Source: Polaribacter sp. MED152 (GTDB lineage: Bacteria; Bacteroidota; Bacteroidia; Flavobacteriales; Flavobacteriaceae). From it: a stretch of DNA of 64,000 nucleotides. The notes below the pieces were generated by a model. That model saw nothing but the letters and a program-made list of their open reading frames with translations. It ran no database searches and had not been told where the DNA came from. The translations under genes and the position numbers were made by a program. The DNA lies in NCBI RefSeq assembly GCF_000152945.2, contig NC_020830.1, positions 62,001 to 126,000 on the forward strand. Direction: 5' to 3'. Positions within the stretch are counted from its first letter, which is position 1. Each line of letters opens with the position of its first letter. This document shows positions 44,071 through 53,063 of this stretch, in pieces.

Positions 44071-47000
44071 ATGAGTAAAAAGATAATATTGTTACTCCTT
44101 TTCTTATCACCGTTTTTGATGCAGTCGCAAACGATGAGTGTGAGAGGTGTTGTAAAAGATGCTTCGAATGGTGATGTTTTGCCAGGTGTAAGTATAAGTA
44201 TTAAAGGAACCACTATAGGTACGCAAACAGATTTTGATGGTGTATATAGTCTTGCTAACGTAAAAAGCGGAGCAGTTTTAGTTTATAATTATTTAGGCTA
44301 TGAGGTAAAAGAAGTTGTAGTAAATCAAGAAACAATAGATGTTTTGTTATCTCAAGCTACAGAATCTTTAGATGAGATTGTAGTAATAGGGTATGGTACT
44401 CAAAGTAAAAAAGAAGTTACTGGTGCAGTATCTGTAGTTTCTAGTGCTACTATTGAAGATTTAAATCCTACAAGAATTGAGCAAGCTTTACAAGGGCAAG
44501 TCGCAGGTGTAAATATTACACAATCTTCTGGTTCTCCTGGTGCTGGTTCTAACATTCGAATTAGAGGGGTTTCTACAAATGGAGACAGTAGACCTTTAAT
44601 TCTTTTAGATGGTAGGGTTATAGAAGATTTAAGTGTGGTGAATCCATCAGATATTGAATCTATAAATATTTTAAAAGATGCGTCTGCAGGTATTTACGGT
44701 GTACGTGCTGCAAACGGAGTTATATTAGTAAAAACTAAGTCAGGAAGAAAAAATACAGATTTTCAATCTATATTAAACATTTCTGCAGGGTTTCAAAATA
44801 CAACAAGAGAAATCCCTCTTTTAAATGCAACAGAATATGCTTTGCTAGCTAATGAAGCTTATGCTGCAAATGGTGAAGCTTTGCCATTTGCTACTGTAAG
44901 TGGTTTGGGGCAAGGTACAGATTGGCAAAATGCGGTGTTTGAAACAGCACCAATTTATAGTATAGACTACACCTTAAATAAAGGTACAGAAAGATCTACT
45001 TATTCTTTAGGGCTTTCAGTTACCAGTCAAGATGGTATTGTAGGTGGTAGTAAAGCTAACTTCAACAGAAGAAATATTCGTTTTAATTTTGATACTGACT
45101 TAACAGATAATCTAAAATTTACATCTTCTACTATTTATACAAATACAAATAAGAAGAATTTAATAGAAAATGCTTTAGGATCTATCTTATTTAATGCTTT
45201 AAATATGCCACCAACTACTTCTGTTAGAGATAGTAATGGTAATTTTTCTTTACCTCCAGTAATTGGTACAGGTATAGAAGTAGCAAACCCATTAGCTCAA
45301 ATAGACAATGCGAATAATAGAACTTGGGTTAATAAAATTTCTGGTAGTTATGGTTTAAGCTACAAGTTTTTAGATTATTTCACAGCAGAAACTAGATATC
45401 AAGCAAATTATGCAGTTTCTACTGCAAACACTTATAATAAGGTAGCTAATTTTGGTAACAACAATGTATTTAATGTTGATTTAGGTACGTTTACAGATTT
45501 TAGCCAAAGCTTTTTCGATTATACTTTCGATGCTTTTATCAATTATGAAAGAGTATACAATGATGTACATAGTGTAAAAGCGATGATTGGTACTTCTGTG
45601 TTTAAAACTACTGGTAGATTCCAAACAATTTTAACAAGTAATGCAGAAGGAGATGATTTAAATAGCGTAATTATTGGAACTCCTGTTTTAAATGGAGATG
45701 GTTTAGAAATTTTTAGAAACAATAATAATGGAGATAATTTAGTGTATGATAGTAGATTATTATCATACTTTACAAGATTACAATATGCTTATGATAGCAA
45801 ATACTTATTCTCTGCAGTTTTAAGAAGAGATGGTTCTACTAATTTTGGTCCGAAAAACAAATTTGGATTCTTCCCAACAGCATCTTTAGGTTGGGTAGCT
45901 TCAGAAGAAGATTTCTTACAAGATTCAGATATTATTAGTTTCTTAAAGTTGAGAGCAAGTTATGGTATTATTGGTAATGATAGAATACCAGGATTTAGAT
46001 TTGTTTCTGTATTAAATGGAGAAGCAGAGTATGTTTTTGATAATCAATTAGCACAAGGTATTGCATTAGGGCCAATTGCAAATCCAGAAATTAAATGGGA
46101 GGAACAAAAGCCTTTAGATATTGGAGTTGATTTAGAATTATTTGATAAAGTAAACATTACTATGGATTACTTTAAGAAAACAACAGAAGACTTATTAGTT
46201 TCTGCACAAACATCAGGTATTATTGGTGTGGCAGCTCCAGGTTCTTCAGTACCTGTTGTAAATGCAGGTACAGTTGTAAACTCAGGTTTTGAATTTGCAA
46301 TTGGCTATAGAGAATCAATTTCTGAAGACTTCGATTTTAACGTAAATTACAACTTCACAACATTAGATAACAATGTAACTTTTGTAGGTAATTCAACAGG
46401 AATTATAGAAGGAGGTTCATTTGGTGTAGGTCAAGATCCACCTTCAAGAATGGAGGCAGGTTTTCCAATTGGTTATTTCTACGGTTATCAAACAGATGGT
46501 TTATTCCAAACACAAGCAGATGTTAATGCACACGCAACACAAACAAATGCTGCACCTGGAGATTTAAGATTTGTAGATGTAAATGGTGATGGAGTTATTG
46601 ATGCTGATGATAGAACTTATATAGGAGATCCAATTGCAGATGTAACAATGGGTTTAAACTTATCATTCAATTATAAAAACTTCGATTTTAATGCGTATGC
46701 ATTCGCTTCATTAGGAAACGAAATTGTAAGGAACTACGAAAGAACACTACCATTAACTAACAGAGCCACTTATTTCTTAGATAGATGGACAGGTCCTGGA
46801 ACAAGTAATACAGTACCAAGAGTTACAACAGGTGCTACTGGTAACAACTTATTCTCAGATTTCTTTGTAGAAGATGGTTCATTTTTAAGATTACAAAGTG
46901 TACAATTAGGATATAGTGTGGGAGATGCAGCTTTAGAAAAACTACAGTTCAATAAACTTAGATTCTATGTTTCTGCTAGTAACTTATTTACACTTACTAA

Positions 47001-47115
47001 ATACAAAGGTTATGATCCAACAACATCAAATGGAGCTCCAATTGGTGGTGGTATAGATCAAGGTTTTTACCCAAGTCCAAGAACATTTTTATTCGGAATG
47101 AATGTTAACTTTTAA
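44071..47115 (+). CDS. SusC-like TonB-dependent outer membrane transporter (beta-glucan PUL)
   Basis: About 1014 residues from the ATG at 44071; a TTG two codons earlier is not needed. Signal peptide about 1-20 (FLSPFLMQSQ). Then come the carboxypeptidase-regulatory-like domain (VRGVVKDASNGDVLPGVSI), the TonB-box region (LDEIVVIGYG), the plug (IRIRGVSTNGDSRPLILLDG; DASAGIYGVRAANGVI) and the barrel ending FGMNVNF. It is paired with the susD gene 11 bases downstream. The later genes GH17, GH30 and GH149 suggest import of laminarin-like beta-1,3-glucan oligosaccharides. The 220-base region before it (43851-44070) is AT-rich, and I found no clear TAnnTTTG box there, in agreement with activator-dependent control. 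Confidence 0.95.
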   Translation: MSKKIILLLLFLSPFLMQSQTMSVRGVVKDASNGDVLPGVSISIKGTTIGTQTDFDGVYSLANVKSGAVLVYNYLGYEVKEVVVNQETIDVLLSQATESLDEIVVIGYGTQSKKEVTGAVSVVSSATIEDLNPTRIEQALQGQVAGVNITQSSGSPGAGSNIRIRGVSTNGDSRPLILLDGRVIEDLSVVNPSDIESINILKDASAGIYGVRAANGVILVKTKSGRKNTDFQSILNISAGFQNTTREIPLLNATEYALLANEAYAANGEALPFATVSGLGQGTDWQNAVFETAPIYSIDYTLNKGTERSTYSLGLSVTSQDGIVGGSKANFNRRNIRFNFDTDLTDNLKFTSSTIYTNTNKKNLIENALGSILFNALNMPPTTSVRDSNGNFSLPPVIGTGIEVANPLAQIDNANNRTWVNKISGSYGLSYKFLDYFTAETRYQANYAVSTANTYNKVANFGNNNVFNVDLGTFTDFSQSFFDYTFDAFINYERVYNDVHSVKAMIGTSVFKTTGRFQTILTSNAEGDDLNSVIIGTPVLNGDGLEIFRNNNNGDNLVYDSRLLSYFTRLQYAYDSKYLFSAVLRRDGSTNFGPKNKFGFFPTASLGWVASEEDFLQDSDIISFLKLRASYGIIGNDRIPGFRFVSVLNGEAEYVFDNQLAQGIALGPIANPEIKWEEQKPLDIGVDLELFDKVNITMDYFKKTTEDLLVSAQTSGIIGVAAPGSSVPVVNAGTVVNSGFEFAIGYRESISEDFDFNVNYNFTTLDNNVTFVGNSTGIIEGGSFGVGQDPPSRMEAGFPIGYFYGYQTDGLFQTQADVNAHATQTNAAPGDLRFVDVNGDGVIDADDRTYIGDPIADVTMGLNLSFNYKNFDFNAYAFASLGNEIVRNYERTLPLTNRATYFLDRWTGPGTSNTVPRVTTGATGNNLFSDFFVEDGSFLRLQSVQLGYSVGDAALEKLQFNKLRFYVSASNLFTLTKYKGYDPTTSNGAPIGGGIDQGFYPSPRTFLFGMNVNF

Positions 47116-47126
47116 TTAGATATAAG

Positions 47127-48605
47127 ATGAAAACAATAAACATAAAAAAATATTTAGTCGCAATTTTATTTCTAGCAGTAACTATTTCTTGTAGTGATGA
47201 TTTTGTAGATGTACAACCTACAGGAGATAATTCAGAAGATTTCTTTAATTCTGAAGAAGATTATCAAAATGCCTTAATTGGTGCTTATGATATGTTACAA
47301 TCAAGCTACTTAAATGTAATGTTAGGTGAAATTGCTTCAGACAATACCTTAGCAGGTGGTGAGAGTGCTACAGACGTTTTAGGTATTCAAGAAGTAGATG
47401 ATATGGTTCACACTCCACAAAACGTGCAGTTAAGAGATATCTGGAGCTGGATGTATGCAGGAGTTAACAGAGCAAACTATATCTTAGAATTTAAAGATAA
47501 AACCGATTTTGTTGGTAAAGAGCAAGTAATCGCAGAAGCTACATTTTTAAGAGCTTACTATTATTTTGAATTAGTGAAGTGGTTTGGAGATGTGCCTTTA
47601 TCAGTAGATAAAAGAATCGAGTTTGGAGAGCAATTTACAATTGATAGAACTCCAAAAGCAGAAATTTATACGCAGTTAGAAGCAGATTTAACTTTTGCTG
47701 CTGCAAATTTACCTTACGTGCAAACTCAAGCAGGTAGAGTAACTAAAGGAGCTGCACAAGCTTTATTAGGTAAAATCTATTTATTTCAACAAAAATACGA
47801 TGAAGCTGCTACTGTTTTAGACGATTTAATTTTAAATGGTCCATATGATTTAGTAACAGATTACAATACCATTTTTGAAGAAGCTGGAGAAAACAATATA
47901 GAATCAGTATTCGAAGTTCAGTATTTTGAAGGTCAAGGAGCAGGTTTTGGCTGTTTACAGTGTTCAGAAGGTAATGTAGCAGTAGGTTTTAGTGGAATTA
48001 GAAACTACACAGGTCCAGAGTTTTCATCAGGATTTAGCTTTAACGTGCCAGTTCAAGAAGCTTATAATGCATTTGAAGCAGGAGATTTAAGAAGAGACGT
48101 TGCTATTTTAGATATTAATGCTTGGGCAGCTTCTACAGGAGCTACTTTTGGTGAAGGATATGAGCATACAGGATATTTTAATAGAAAGTATTTACCAAGA
48201 ACTAGAAGTTCTAACGCTCAAGGAGATAGAAACTTAACAAATCCAAACAACTATAGAGCAATTCGTTTTGCAGATGTATTGTTAATGGCAGCAGAAGCTT
48301 TCAATAGAAGCTCTACTCCAGATGATACTAAAGCGCAAGCTTACTTAAACAGAGTAAGAGAAAGAGCTTTTGGAAATGCTACTAGAAATATTGTTGCAAC
48401 AGGAGATAACTTGTACAATAATATTTTAGAGGAAAGAAGAACTGAATTAGTGGGTGAAGGTCATAGATTTTTTGATTTGGTAAGAACAGGTAGAGCTGCA
48501 CAATCAATAAACGGATTCGTAACTGGCAAGCATGAAGTTTTTCCAATACCAGCAATTGAAATTCAATTGGCAGGAGATCGTTGGTCACAAAATCCTAATT
48601 ATTAA
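47127..48605 (+). CDS. SusD-like nutrient-binding outer membrane lipoprotein (beta-glucan PUL)
   Basis: A 492-residue SusD/RagB protein with lipobox VTISC (Cys near residue 22) and SDDF after it, which fits surface export. The family features are clear: EEDYQNALIGAYDML near the start, EATFLRAYYYFELVKWFGDV in the TPR region, and ILEERRTELVGEGHRFFDLV plus HEVFPIPAIEIQ at the end. It caps the SusC partner and should bind beta-glucan. It is 12 bases upstream of the PKD lipoprotein gene, within one operon. Confidence 0.95.
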   Translation: MKTINIKKYLVAILFLAVTISCSDDFVDVQPTGDNSEDFFNSEEDYQNALIGAYDMLQSSYLNVMLGEIASDNTLAGGESATDVLGIQEVDDMVHTPQNVQLRDIWSWMYAGVNRANYILEFKDKTDFVGKEQVIAEATFLRAYYYFELVKWFGDVPLSVDKRIEFGEQFTIDRTPKAEIYTQLEADLTFAAANLPYVQTQAGRVTKGAAQALLGKIYLFQQKYDEAATVLDDLILNGPYDLVTDYNTIFEEAGENNIESVFEVQYFEGQGAGFGCLQCSEGNVAVGFSGIRNYTGPEFSSGFSFNVPVQEAYNAFEAGDLRRDVAILDINAWAASTGATFGEGYEHTGYFNRKYLPRTRSSNAQGDRNLTNPNNYRAIRFADVLLMAAEAFNRSSTPDDTKAQAYLNRVRERAFGNATRNIVATGDNLYNNILEERRTELVGEGHRFFDLVRTGRAAQSINGFVTGKHEVFPIPAIEIQLAGDRWSQNPNY

Positions 48606-48617
48606 AAAATTACAAGA

Positions 48618-50669
48618 ATGAAAAAAATGAAAAATATTTATAAATTCTTCTTTCTATTATTGGTGGTTGTTGCCTGTGAAGAAGATTTAAGAGACACGTC
48701 TTTTGCAGATAATATGGCCCCTCCAACAGAGGTTACTGCTAGTTATGCAATTACACAAGACAATACAGGTTCTGTAACAATTACACCAACAGCACAAGGA
48801 GCTGTTAGTTTCGAGGTTTTCTTTGGTGATAATTCAGATTCAGCAACATTAAGTCAAGGAGAAAGTGTAGAACACATTTATGCAGAAGGTACATATCAAG
48901 TAGTTATAGCAGCTTCTAACTTAGCAGGAGATGTTGTAGAAACAGTTCAACAATTAGTAGTTTCATTTCAAGCACCTCAAAATTTAGTGGTGGTTTTAGA
49001 AAATGATGTTGCAGTTTCTAAACAAGTTAATATTACAGCTACTGCAGATTTTGCAGCGATGTTCGAATTTAATTCTGGTGAAACAGGTGTTTCTCAACCA
49101 GTAGTTACAGGTAACATAGGCGAGACTATTTCTTACGTTTATGCTGCTCCAGGAACATATTCTGTTGTAGTTACAGCAAAAGGTGGTGCAATTGCAACTA
49201 CAGATTTTGCCGTAGATTTCGAAGTAACAGAAATTCTTGCACCTACAGAAGCAGCACCAGTTGCTCCTGCAAGAAATGATTCAGATGTTGTATCTATTTT
49301 TAGTGATGTTTATACAGATGTAACTTTAAATGAGTTACCAACCACTTGGTCTGCAGGTAATTTTGAGGCAATTTCTATTGCTTCAGATAATGTTTGGAAA
49401 CTTACAGCCCTAGACTTTTTAGGAATAGTTACAAACTACGATAATGGAATTGATCTTTCTGGAATGGAAATGATGCACATTGATTATTGGGTTCCAGAAG
49501 GAACTACAAATGAATTGTTCGTAAAGATTGTAAATACAGTTGATGGAGGTGAAGATATTGAGTCTTTAGGAACTACAGTTGGTGGTTCTTGGCAAAGCGT
49601 TGATATTGACATGACTGGTTTTGATGGTGGTAACCTTGCTAACAAAGAAAAAATTACACAAATCTTAATTGATTCTGATGGAATTTCTGGTAATGTTTAT
49701 GTAGATAACTTCTATTTCTACAAAGCACCTTCTAGCACTGTAACTTCATCTGTACAAGATTTTGAAGGTACTGCACCAACATTTACGGTATTTGGTAATA
49801 TTGCAGCAACAGAAGTTATTGCAAATCCAGATGCTTCAGGTATTAATACATCTGCAAATGTTGCTAAGCTTACAAAAACTTCTGGTTCAGAAATTTGGGC
49901 AGGTACTTTCTTTGAAACAACTACACCTTTAGATTTTAATAATTACAGTAAAATAAGTGTAAAAACATGGTCTCCAAAAACAGGAGCTCAAGTTAAATTA
50001 AAACTAGAAAATGCAGATGCATCTATTACTCACGAAGTAGATATGAATACTACAGTTTCTAATACTTGGGAAGAGTTATTATATGACTTTAGTGCTGCAC
50101 CAGCTGCAGATTATGTAAGAGTAGTAATATTCTTCGATTTTGGAAATGCAGGTGATGACTCTGTGTATTATTATGATGATATTAATTTAGTAGACGATTC
50201 TGGTGTTTCTGCAGGGTTAACTTTTCAAGACTTTGAAGGTGCTGCACCAACATTTACAGTTTTTGGTAATATTGCAGCAACAGAGGTTATTGCAAACCCA
50301 GATGCTTCAGGTGTTAATACAACAGCAAATGTAGCTAAGCTTACAAAAACTTCTGGTTCAGAAATTTGGGCAGGTACTTTCTTTGAAGTTGGTTCAGCTT
50401 TAGATTTAGATAACTATTCTTCTATCAGCGTAAAAACTTGGTCTCCAAAAGCAGGTGCTCAAGTAAAACTTAAGTTAGAAAATGCAGATGCATCTATTAC
50501 TCATGAAGTTGATTTAAACACAACTGTAGCCAGTTCTTGGGAAGAGTTAACCTACGATTTTAGTGGAGCTCCAGCAGGTGATTATGTGAGAGTAGTTATT
50601 TTCTTCGATTTTGGAAACGCAGGAGATGATTCTGTTTACTATTATGATGAATTACAATTAAAGAATTAA
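48618..50669 (+). CDS. surface glycan-binding lipoprotein with PKD and duplicated C-terminal domains
   Basis: A 683-residue lipoprotein; lipobox LVVVAC near residue 20, then EEDLRD, a strong acidic surface signal. Order: two PKD-like domains (about 35-120 and 121-205, with VEHIYAEGTYQVVIAA and ISYVYAAPGTYSVVV). A first galactose-binding-like domain follows (about 218-372), then two very similar domains of about 150 residues (about 380-530 and 536-683), both with FTVFGNIAATEVIANPDASG and VRVVIFFDFGNAGDDSVYYY. The beta-sandwich character and position right after SusCD suggest the SusE-equivalent of this PUL, holding laminarin at the surface. The binding function is inferred. An internal Met at residue 4 is an alternative start. 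Confidence 0.85.
   Translation: MKKMKNIYKFFFLLLVVVACEEDLRDTSFADNMAPPTEVTASYAITQDNTGSVTITPTAQGAVSFEVFFGDNSDSATLSQGESVEHIYAEGTYQVVIAASNLAGDVVETVQQLVVSFQAPQNLVVVLENDVAVSKQVNITATADFAAMFEFNSGETGVSQPVVTGNIGETISYVYAAPGTYSVVVTAKGGAIATTDFAVDFEVTEILAPTEAAPVAPARNDSDVVSIFSDVYTDVTLNELPTTWSAGNFEAISIASDNVWKLTALDFLGIVTNYDNGIDLSGMEMMHIDYWVPEGTTNELFVKIVNTVDGGEDIESLGTTVGGSWQSVDIDMTGFDGGNLANKEKITQILIDSDGISGNVYVDNFYFYKAPSSTVTSSVQDFEGTAPTFTVFGNIAATEVIANPDASGINTSANVAKLTKTSGSEIWAGTFFETTTPLDFNNYSKISVKTWSPKTGAQVKLKLENADASITHEVDMNTTVSNTWEELLYDFSAAPAADYVRVVIFFDFGNAGDDSVYYYDDINLVDDSGVSAGLTFQDFEGAAPTFTVFGNIAATEVIANPDASGVNTTANVAKLTKTSGSEIWAGTFFEVGSALDLDNYSSISVKTWSPKAGAQVKLKLENADASITHEVDLNTTVASSWEELTYDFSGAPAGDYVRVVIFFDFGNAGDDSVYYYDELQLKN
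49756..50660 (+). repeat. tandem intragenic duplication of a binding-like domain
   Basis: Within the PKD lipoprotein gene the domain from about 49756 is repeated from about 50227, offset 471 bases (157 codons). The core is identical over 54 bases (49863-49916 and 50334-50387), and most remaining differences are silent or conservative. This is a recent duplication or maintained by gene conversion. Confidence 0.85.
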
Positions 50670-50684
50670 TTAAATAATTTAATT

Positions 50685-51605
50685 ATGAAAAACATAAAAA
50701 ATATATTCTTAAAAACATTTTTACTTTCTATGATTGTAACTTTCATAGGATGTCAAGAAGATGAATATTCCTTTGGTGAAATTATAGCACCAACTAATAT
50801 TCAGATTACTGCAGAAATTGTTGGTGCAGATGCTGCTAATCCTAATGGAGATGGAAGTGGTGTGGTTAACTTTTCAGCATCAGCAGACAATGCAGTTTCT
50901 TATAAATATTCTTATGATGGAGTAGAAGTAGTTGCATTATCAGGTGAAACTTCAATAAGCTTTAGTGAGTTAGGTTTAAATACTTATACAGTTACTGTTG
51001 TTGCAACAGGTACTGCAGGTATTGCAACTTCAAAATCTATAGATGTAGAAGTTTTATCAACTTATGCACCACCTGTAGAATTAAAAACTAAATTATTTGG
51101 TTTTGATCCTGCAGATCCAACTGCGGTTACTTCTAGAACTTGGAAAGTTCATGCTGCTAAAGCTAAACATTTTGGTTTAGGTCCTGTAGCAGGTAGTACT
51201 ATTGCAGAATGGTATGGAGCAGGTCCAGATGAAAAAACAGGTGTTGGTATGTATGATGATAGAATTACGTTTTCTTCAGATGGTACTTTTTCTTATGTAA
51301 CAAACGGAACTATTTTTGGTAGAGATCCTTACATCGTAAATGATTTAGGCCCAAATGTTTCAGGAACTCCAAATGGTGCAGATATTGAAAACTATGCATT
51401 TTTAGATTATACAGAAACGTATGCATTAACAGCTCCTGGAGGTGTAGAAACTATTAGCATTTCTGGAAACGGATTTATAGGTTATTACACTGGTGGTAGT
51501 CATAATTACGAAATTTTTGATAGAGGAACTCCAAATGAATTGGTTTTAAGAACAACTGATGGAAATGCAGAGTTCGATTGGTGGTTCATTATCACTTTAG
51601 AATAA
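50685..51605 (+). CDS. surface lipoprotein, probable glycan-binding protein of the beta-glucan PUL
   Basis: A 306-residue lipoprotein; Cys near residue 23 (MIVTFIGC), then QEDEYS, again an acidic surface signal. Residues about 35-125 form a PKD/Ig-like domain (VVNFSASADNAVSYKYSYDG; LNTYTVTVVATGTAG). The rest (about 135-306) is a lipocalin-like beta-rich domain with TSRTWKVHAAKAKHFGLGP, DDRITFSSDGTFSYVTNGT and a C-terminal ELVLRTTDGNAEFDWWF. Similar domains follow SusCD in other flavobacterial laminarin PULs. The aromatic-rich end could bind sugar. No catalytic motif is visible. It is the last gene before a hairpin at 51633..51664. Confidence 0.8.
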   Translation: MKNIKNIFLKTFLLSMIVTFIGCQEDEYSFGEIIAPTNIQITAEIVGADAANPNGDGSGVVNFSASADNAVSYKYSYDGVEVVALSGETSISFSELGLNTYTVTVVATGTAGIATSKSIDVEVLSTYAPPVELKTKLFGFDPADPTAVTSRTWKVHAAKAKHFGLGPVAGSTIAEWYGAGPDEKTGVGMYDDRITFSSDGTFSYVTNGTIFGRDPYIVNDLGPNVSGTPNGADIENYAFLDYTETYALTAPGGVETISISGNGFIGYYTGGSHNYEIFDRGTPNELVLRTTDGNAEFDWWFIITLE

Positions 51606-51632
51606 TATTTTGAATTAATTAATTGAAAGTTC

Positions 51633-51664
51633 GAAACCAGTAAAAGAATTTTTTTGCTGGTTTC
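51633..51664 (+). terminator. hairpin dividing binding genes from enzyme genes in the beta-glucan operon
   Basis: GAAACCAG (51633-51640) pairs with CTGGTTTC (51657-51664); T-G and four A-T pairs extend the stem inward to a loop of 6. ATTTTTT follows. It lies 28 bases after the lipoprotein stop and 37 bases before the glycosidase gene. It can work as a partial terminator or a 3' stabiliser, so that susCD and binding proteins are made in excess over enzymes. Confidence 0.65.
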
Positions 51665-51700
51665 ATTTTTTAAAACTTTAATTAATACTAATTTATTTTC

Positions 51701-53029
51701 ATGAAGACATCAACTAAGTATTTATTAATCTTTCTTATTTGTCTGTTTGCGCATCAAACTAATGCACAAAAGCAAACAGAGGTTTCAATTGTTTCTGATG
51801 ATTTAGGAATGAAATTAAAAGTGAATGGAAAAGATTTTATGATTAATGGTATGAACTGGGATTATATTCCTATTGGCACCAATTATTCATTTAGCTTATG
51901 GAATCAATCAGACGATTTTATAAAAAAAGCCTTAGAAAGTGAAATGTCTTTATTAAAAGATATGGGTGTAAATGCAATTCGTGTTTACACAGGAATTCAG
52001 CCTAAATGGATTTCTTATATCTATAAAACTTATGGTATTTATACAATGCTAAACCATTCTTTTGGTAGGTATGGAGTAACTATAAACGAAGTTTATAAAC
52101 CAGTTACAGACTACAGAGATAAAGCTACTAAAGAATTACTGTTGCAAGAAGTATCTAGCCTTGCAAACGAATATAAAAATACAGAAGGCTTATTACTTTA
52201 TCTTTTAGGTAATGAAAATAATTACGGATTATTTTGGGCAGGTGCAGAAACAGAAGACTTTCCTGATGATGCAGAAATGAAAAAAGCAATGGGTGAAAAA
52301 CGAGGTAGACCCATGTACAAACTTTTCAATGAAGCTGCATTGTTAATGAAACAAATAGATAAAAATCATCCAGTAGCCATGTGTAATGGAGATCTTTTAT
52401 TCATTGATATTATAGCAGATGAGTGCCCAGATGTAGATATCTATGGTACAAATATGTATAGAGGTAAATCGTTTGGAGATGCTTTTGAAGAAGTAAAAAA
52501 TAAATTGAACAAGCCAATTCTGTTTACAGAATTTGGTGTAGATGCTTTTAATGCACTTGAGAAAAAAGAAGATCAACAAATGCAATCTTTTTATGTTTTA
52601 GAAAACTGGAAAGAAATTTATACAAATGCTTATGATTTAGGAAAATCGGGCAATTCTATTGGCGGGTTCACTTTTCAATTTAGTGATGGTTGGTGGAAAC
52701 TTGGTCAAACTATCAATTTAAATAAGCATGATGAAGAAGCAAATTGGACGAATAATGGCTATACATTAGATACTAAAAATAATAGTCCAAATATGAATGA
52801 GGAATGGTTTGGAATTGCTGCCAAAGGTTTTTCAAATGAGGAAGGTTTGTATCAATTATACCCAAGAGCAGCCTACTATGTATTGCAGCAAGCACATCAA
52901 ATTAATCCTTTTAGTAAAGGAATATCAGTAAAAAAAATAGAGCGTAAGATTTGTAAAATAAATCAAAAGAAAGCGGTTAAAAAAGGCTTAGCGAATAAAA
53001 AGCTTTTAGAAATTACACAAAAACAATAA
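51701..53029 (+). CDS. clan-A TIM-barrel glycosidase or transglycosylase of uncertain family
   Basis: A 442-residue secreted protein (signal peptide about 1-22, HQTNAQ). The mature start VNGKDFMINGMNWDYIPIGTN and LLKDMGVNAIRVYTG resemble the catalytic barrels of GH2 and, in style, fungal GH72 beta-1,3-glucanosyltransferases. Candidate acid/base is E172 in LGNENNYG; candidate nucleophile is E277 in LFTEFGVDA, the strand 4/7 arrangement of clan A. No GH2 sandwich domains are present. It is probably active on beta-1,3-glucan because it stands between SusCD-type genes and a GH149 phosphorylase. The last 35 residues are unusually Lys-rich (KKIERKICKINQKKAVKKG and more), a tail I cannot explain. 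Family assignment is open. Confidence 0.75.
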   Translation: MKTSTKYLLIFLICLFAHQTNAQKQTEVSIVSDDLGMKLKVNGKDFMINGMNWDYIPIGTNYSFSLWNQSDDFIKKALESEMSLLKDMGVNAIRVYTGIQPKWISYIYKTYGIYTMLNHSFGRYGVTINEVYKPVTDYRDKATKELLLQEVSSLANEYKNTEGLLLYLLGNENNYGLFWAGAETEDFPDDAEMKKAMGEKRGRPMYKLFNEAALLMKQIDKNHPVAMCNGDLLFIDIIADECPDVDIYGTNMYRGKSFGDAFEEVKNKLNKPILFTEFGVDAFNALEKKEDQQMQSFYVLENWKEIYTNAYDLGKSGNSIGGFTFQFSDGWWKLGQTINLNKHDEEANWTNNGYTLDTKNNSPNMNEEWFGIAAKGFSNEEGLYQLYPRAAYYVLQQAHQINPFSKGISVKKIERKICKINQKKAVKKGLANKKLLEITQKQ

Positions 53030-53063
53030 ACAACCAATATAAAAATATATTTATACTAATTAT

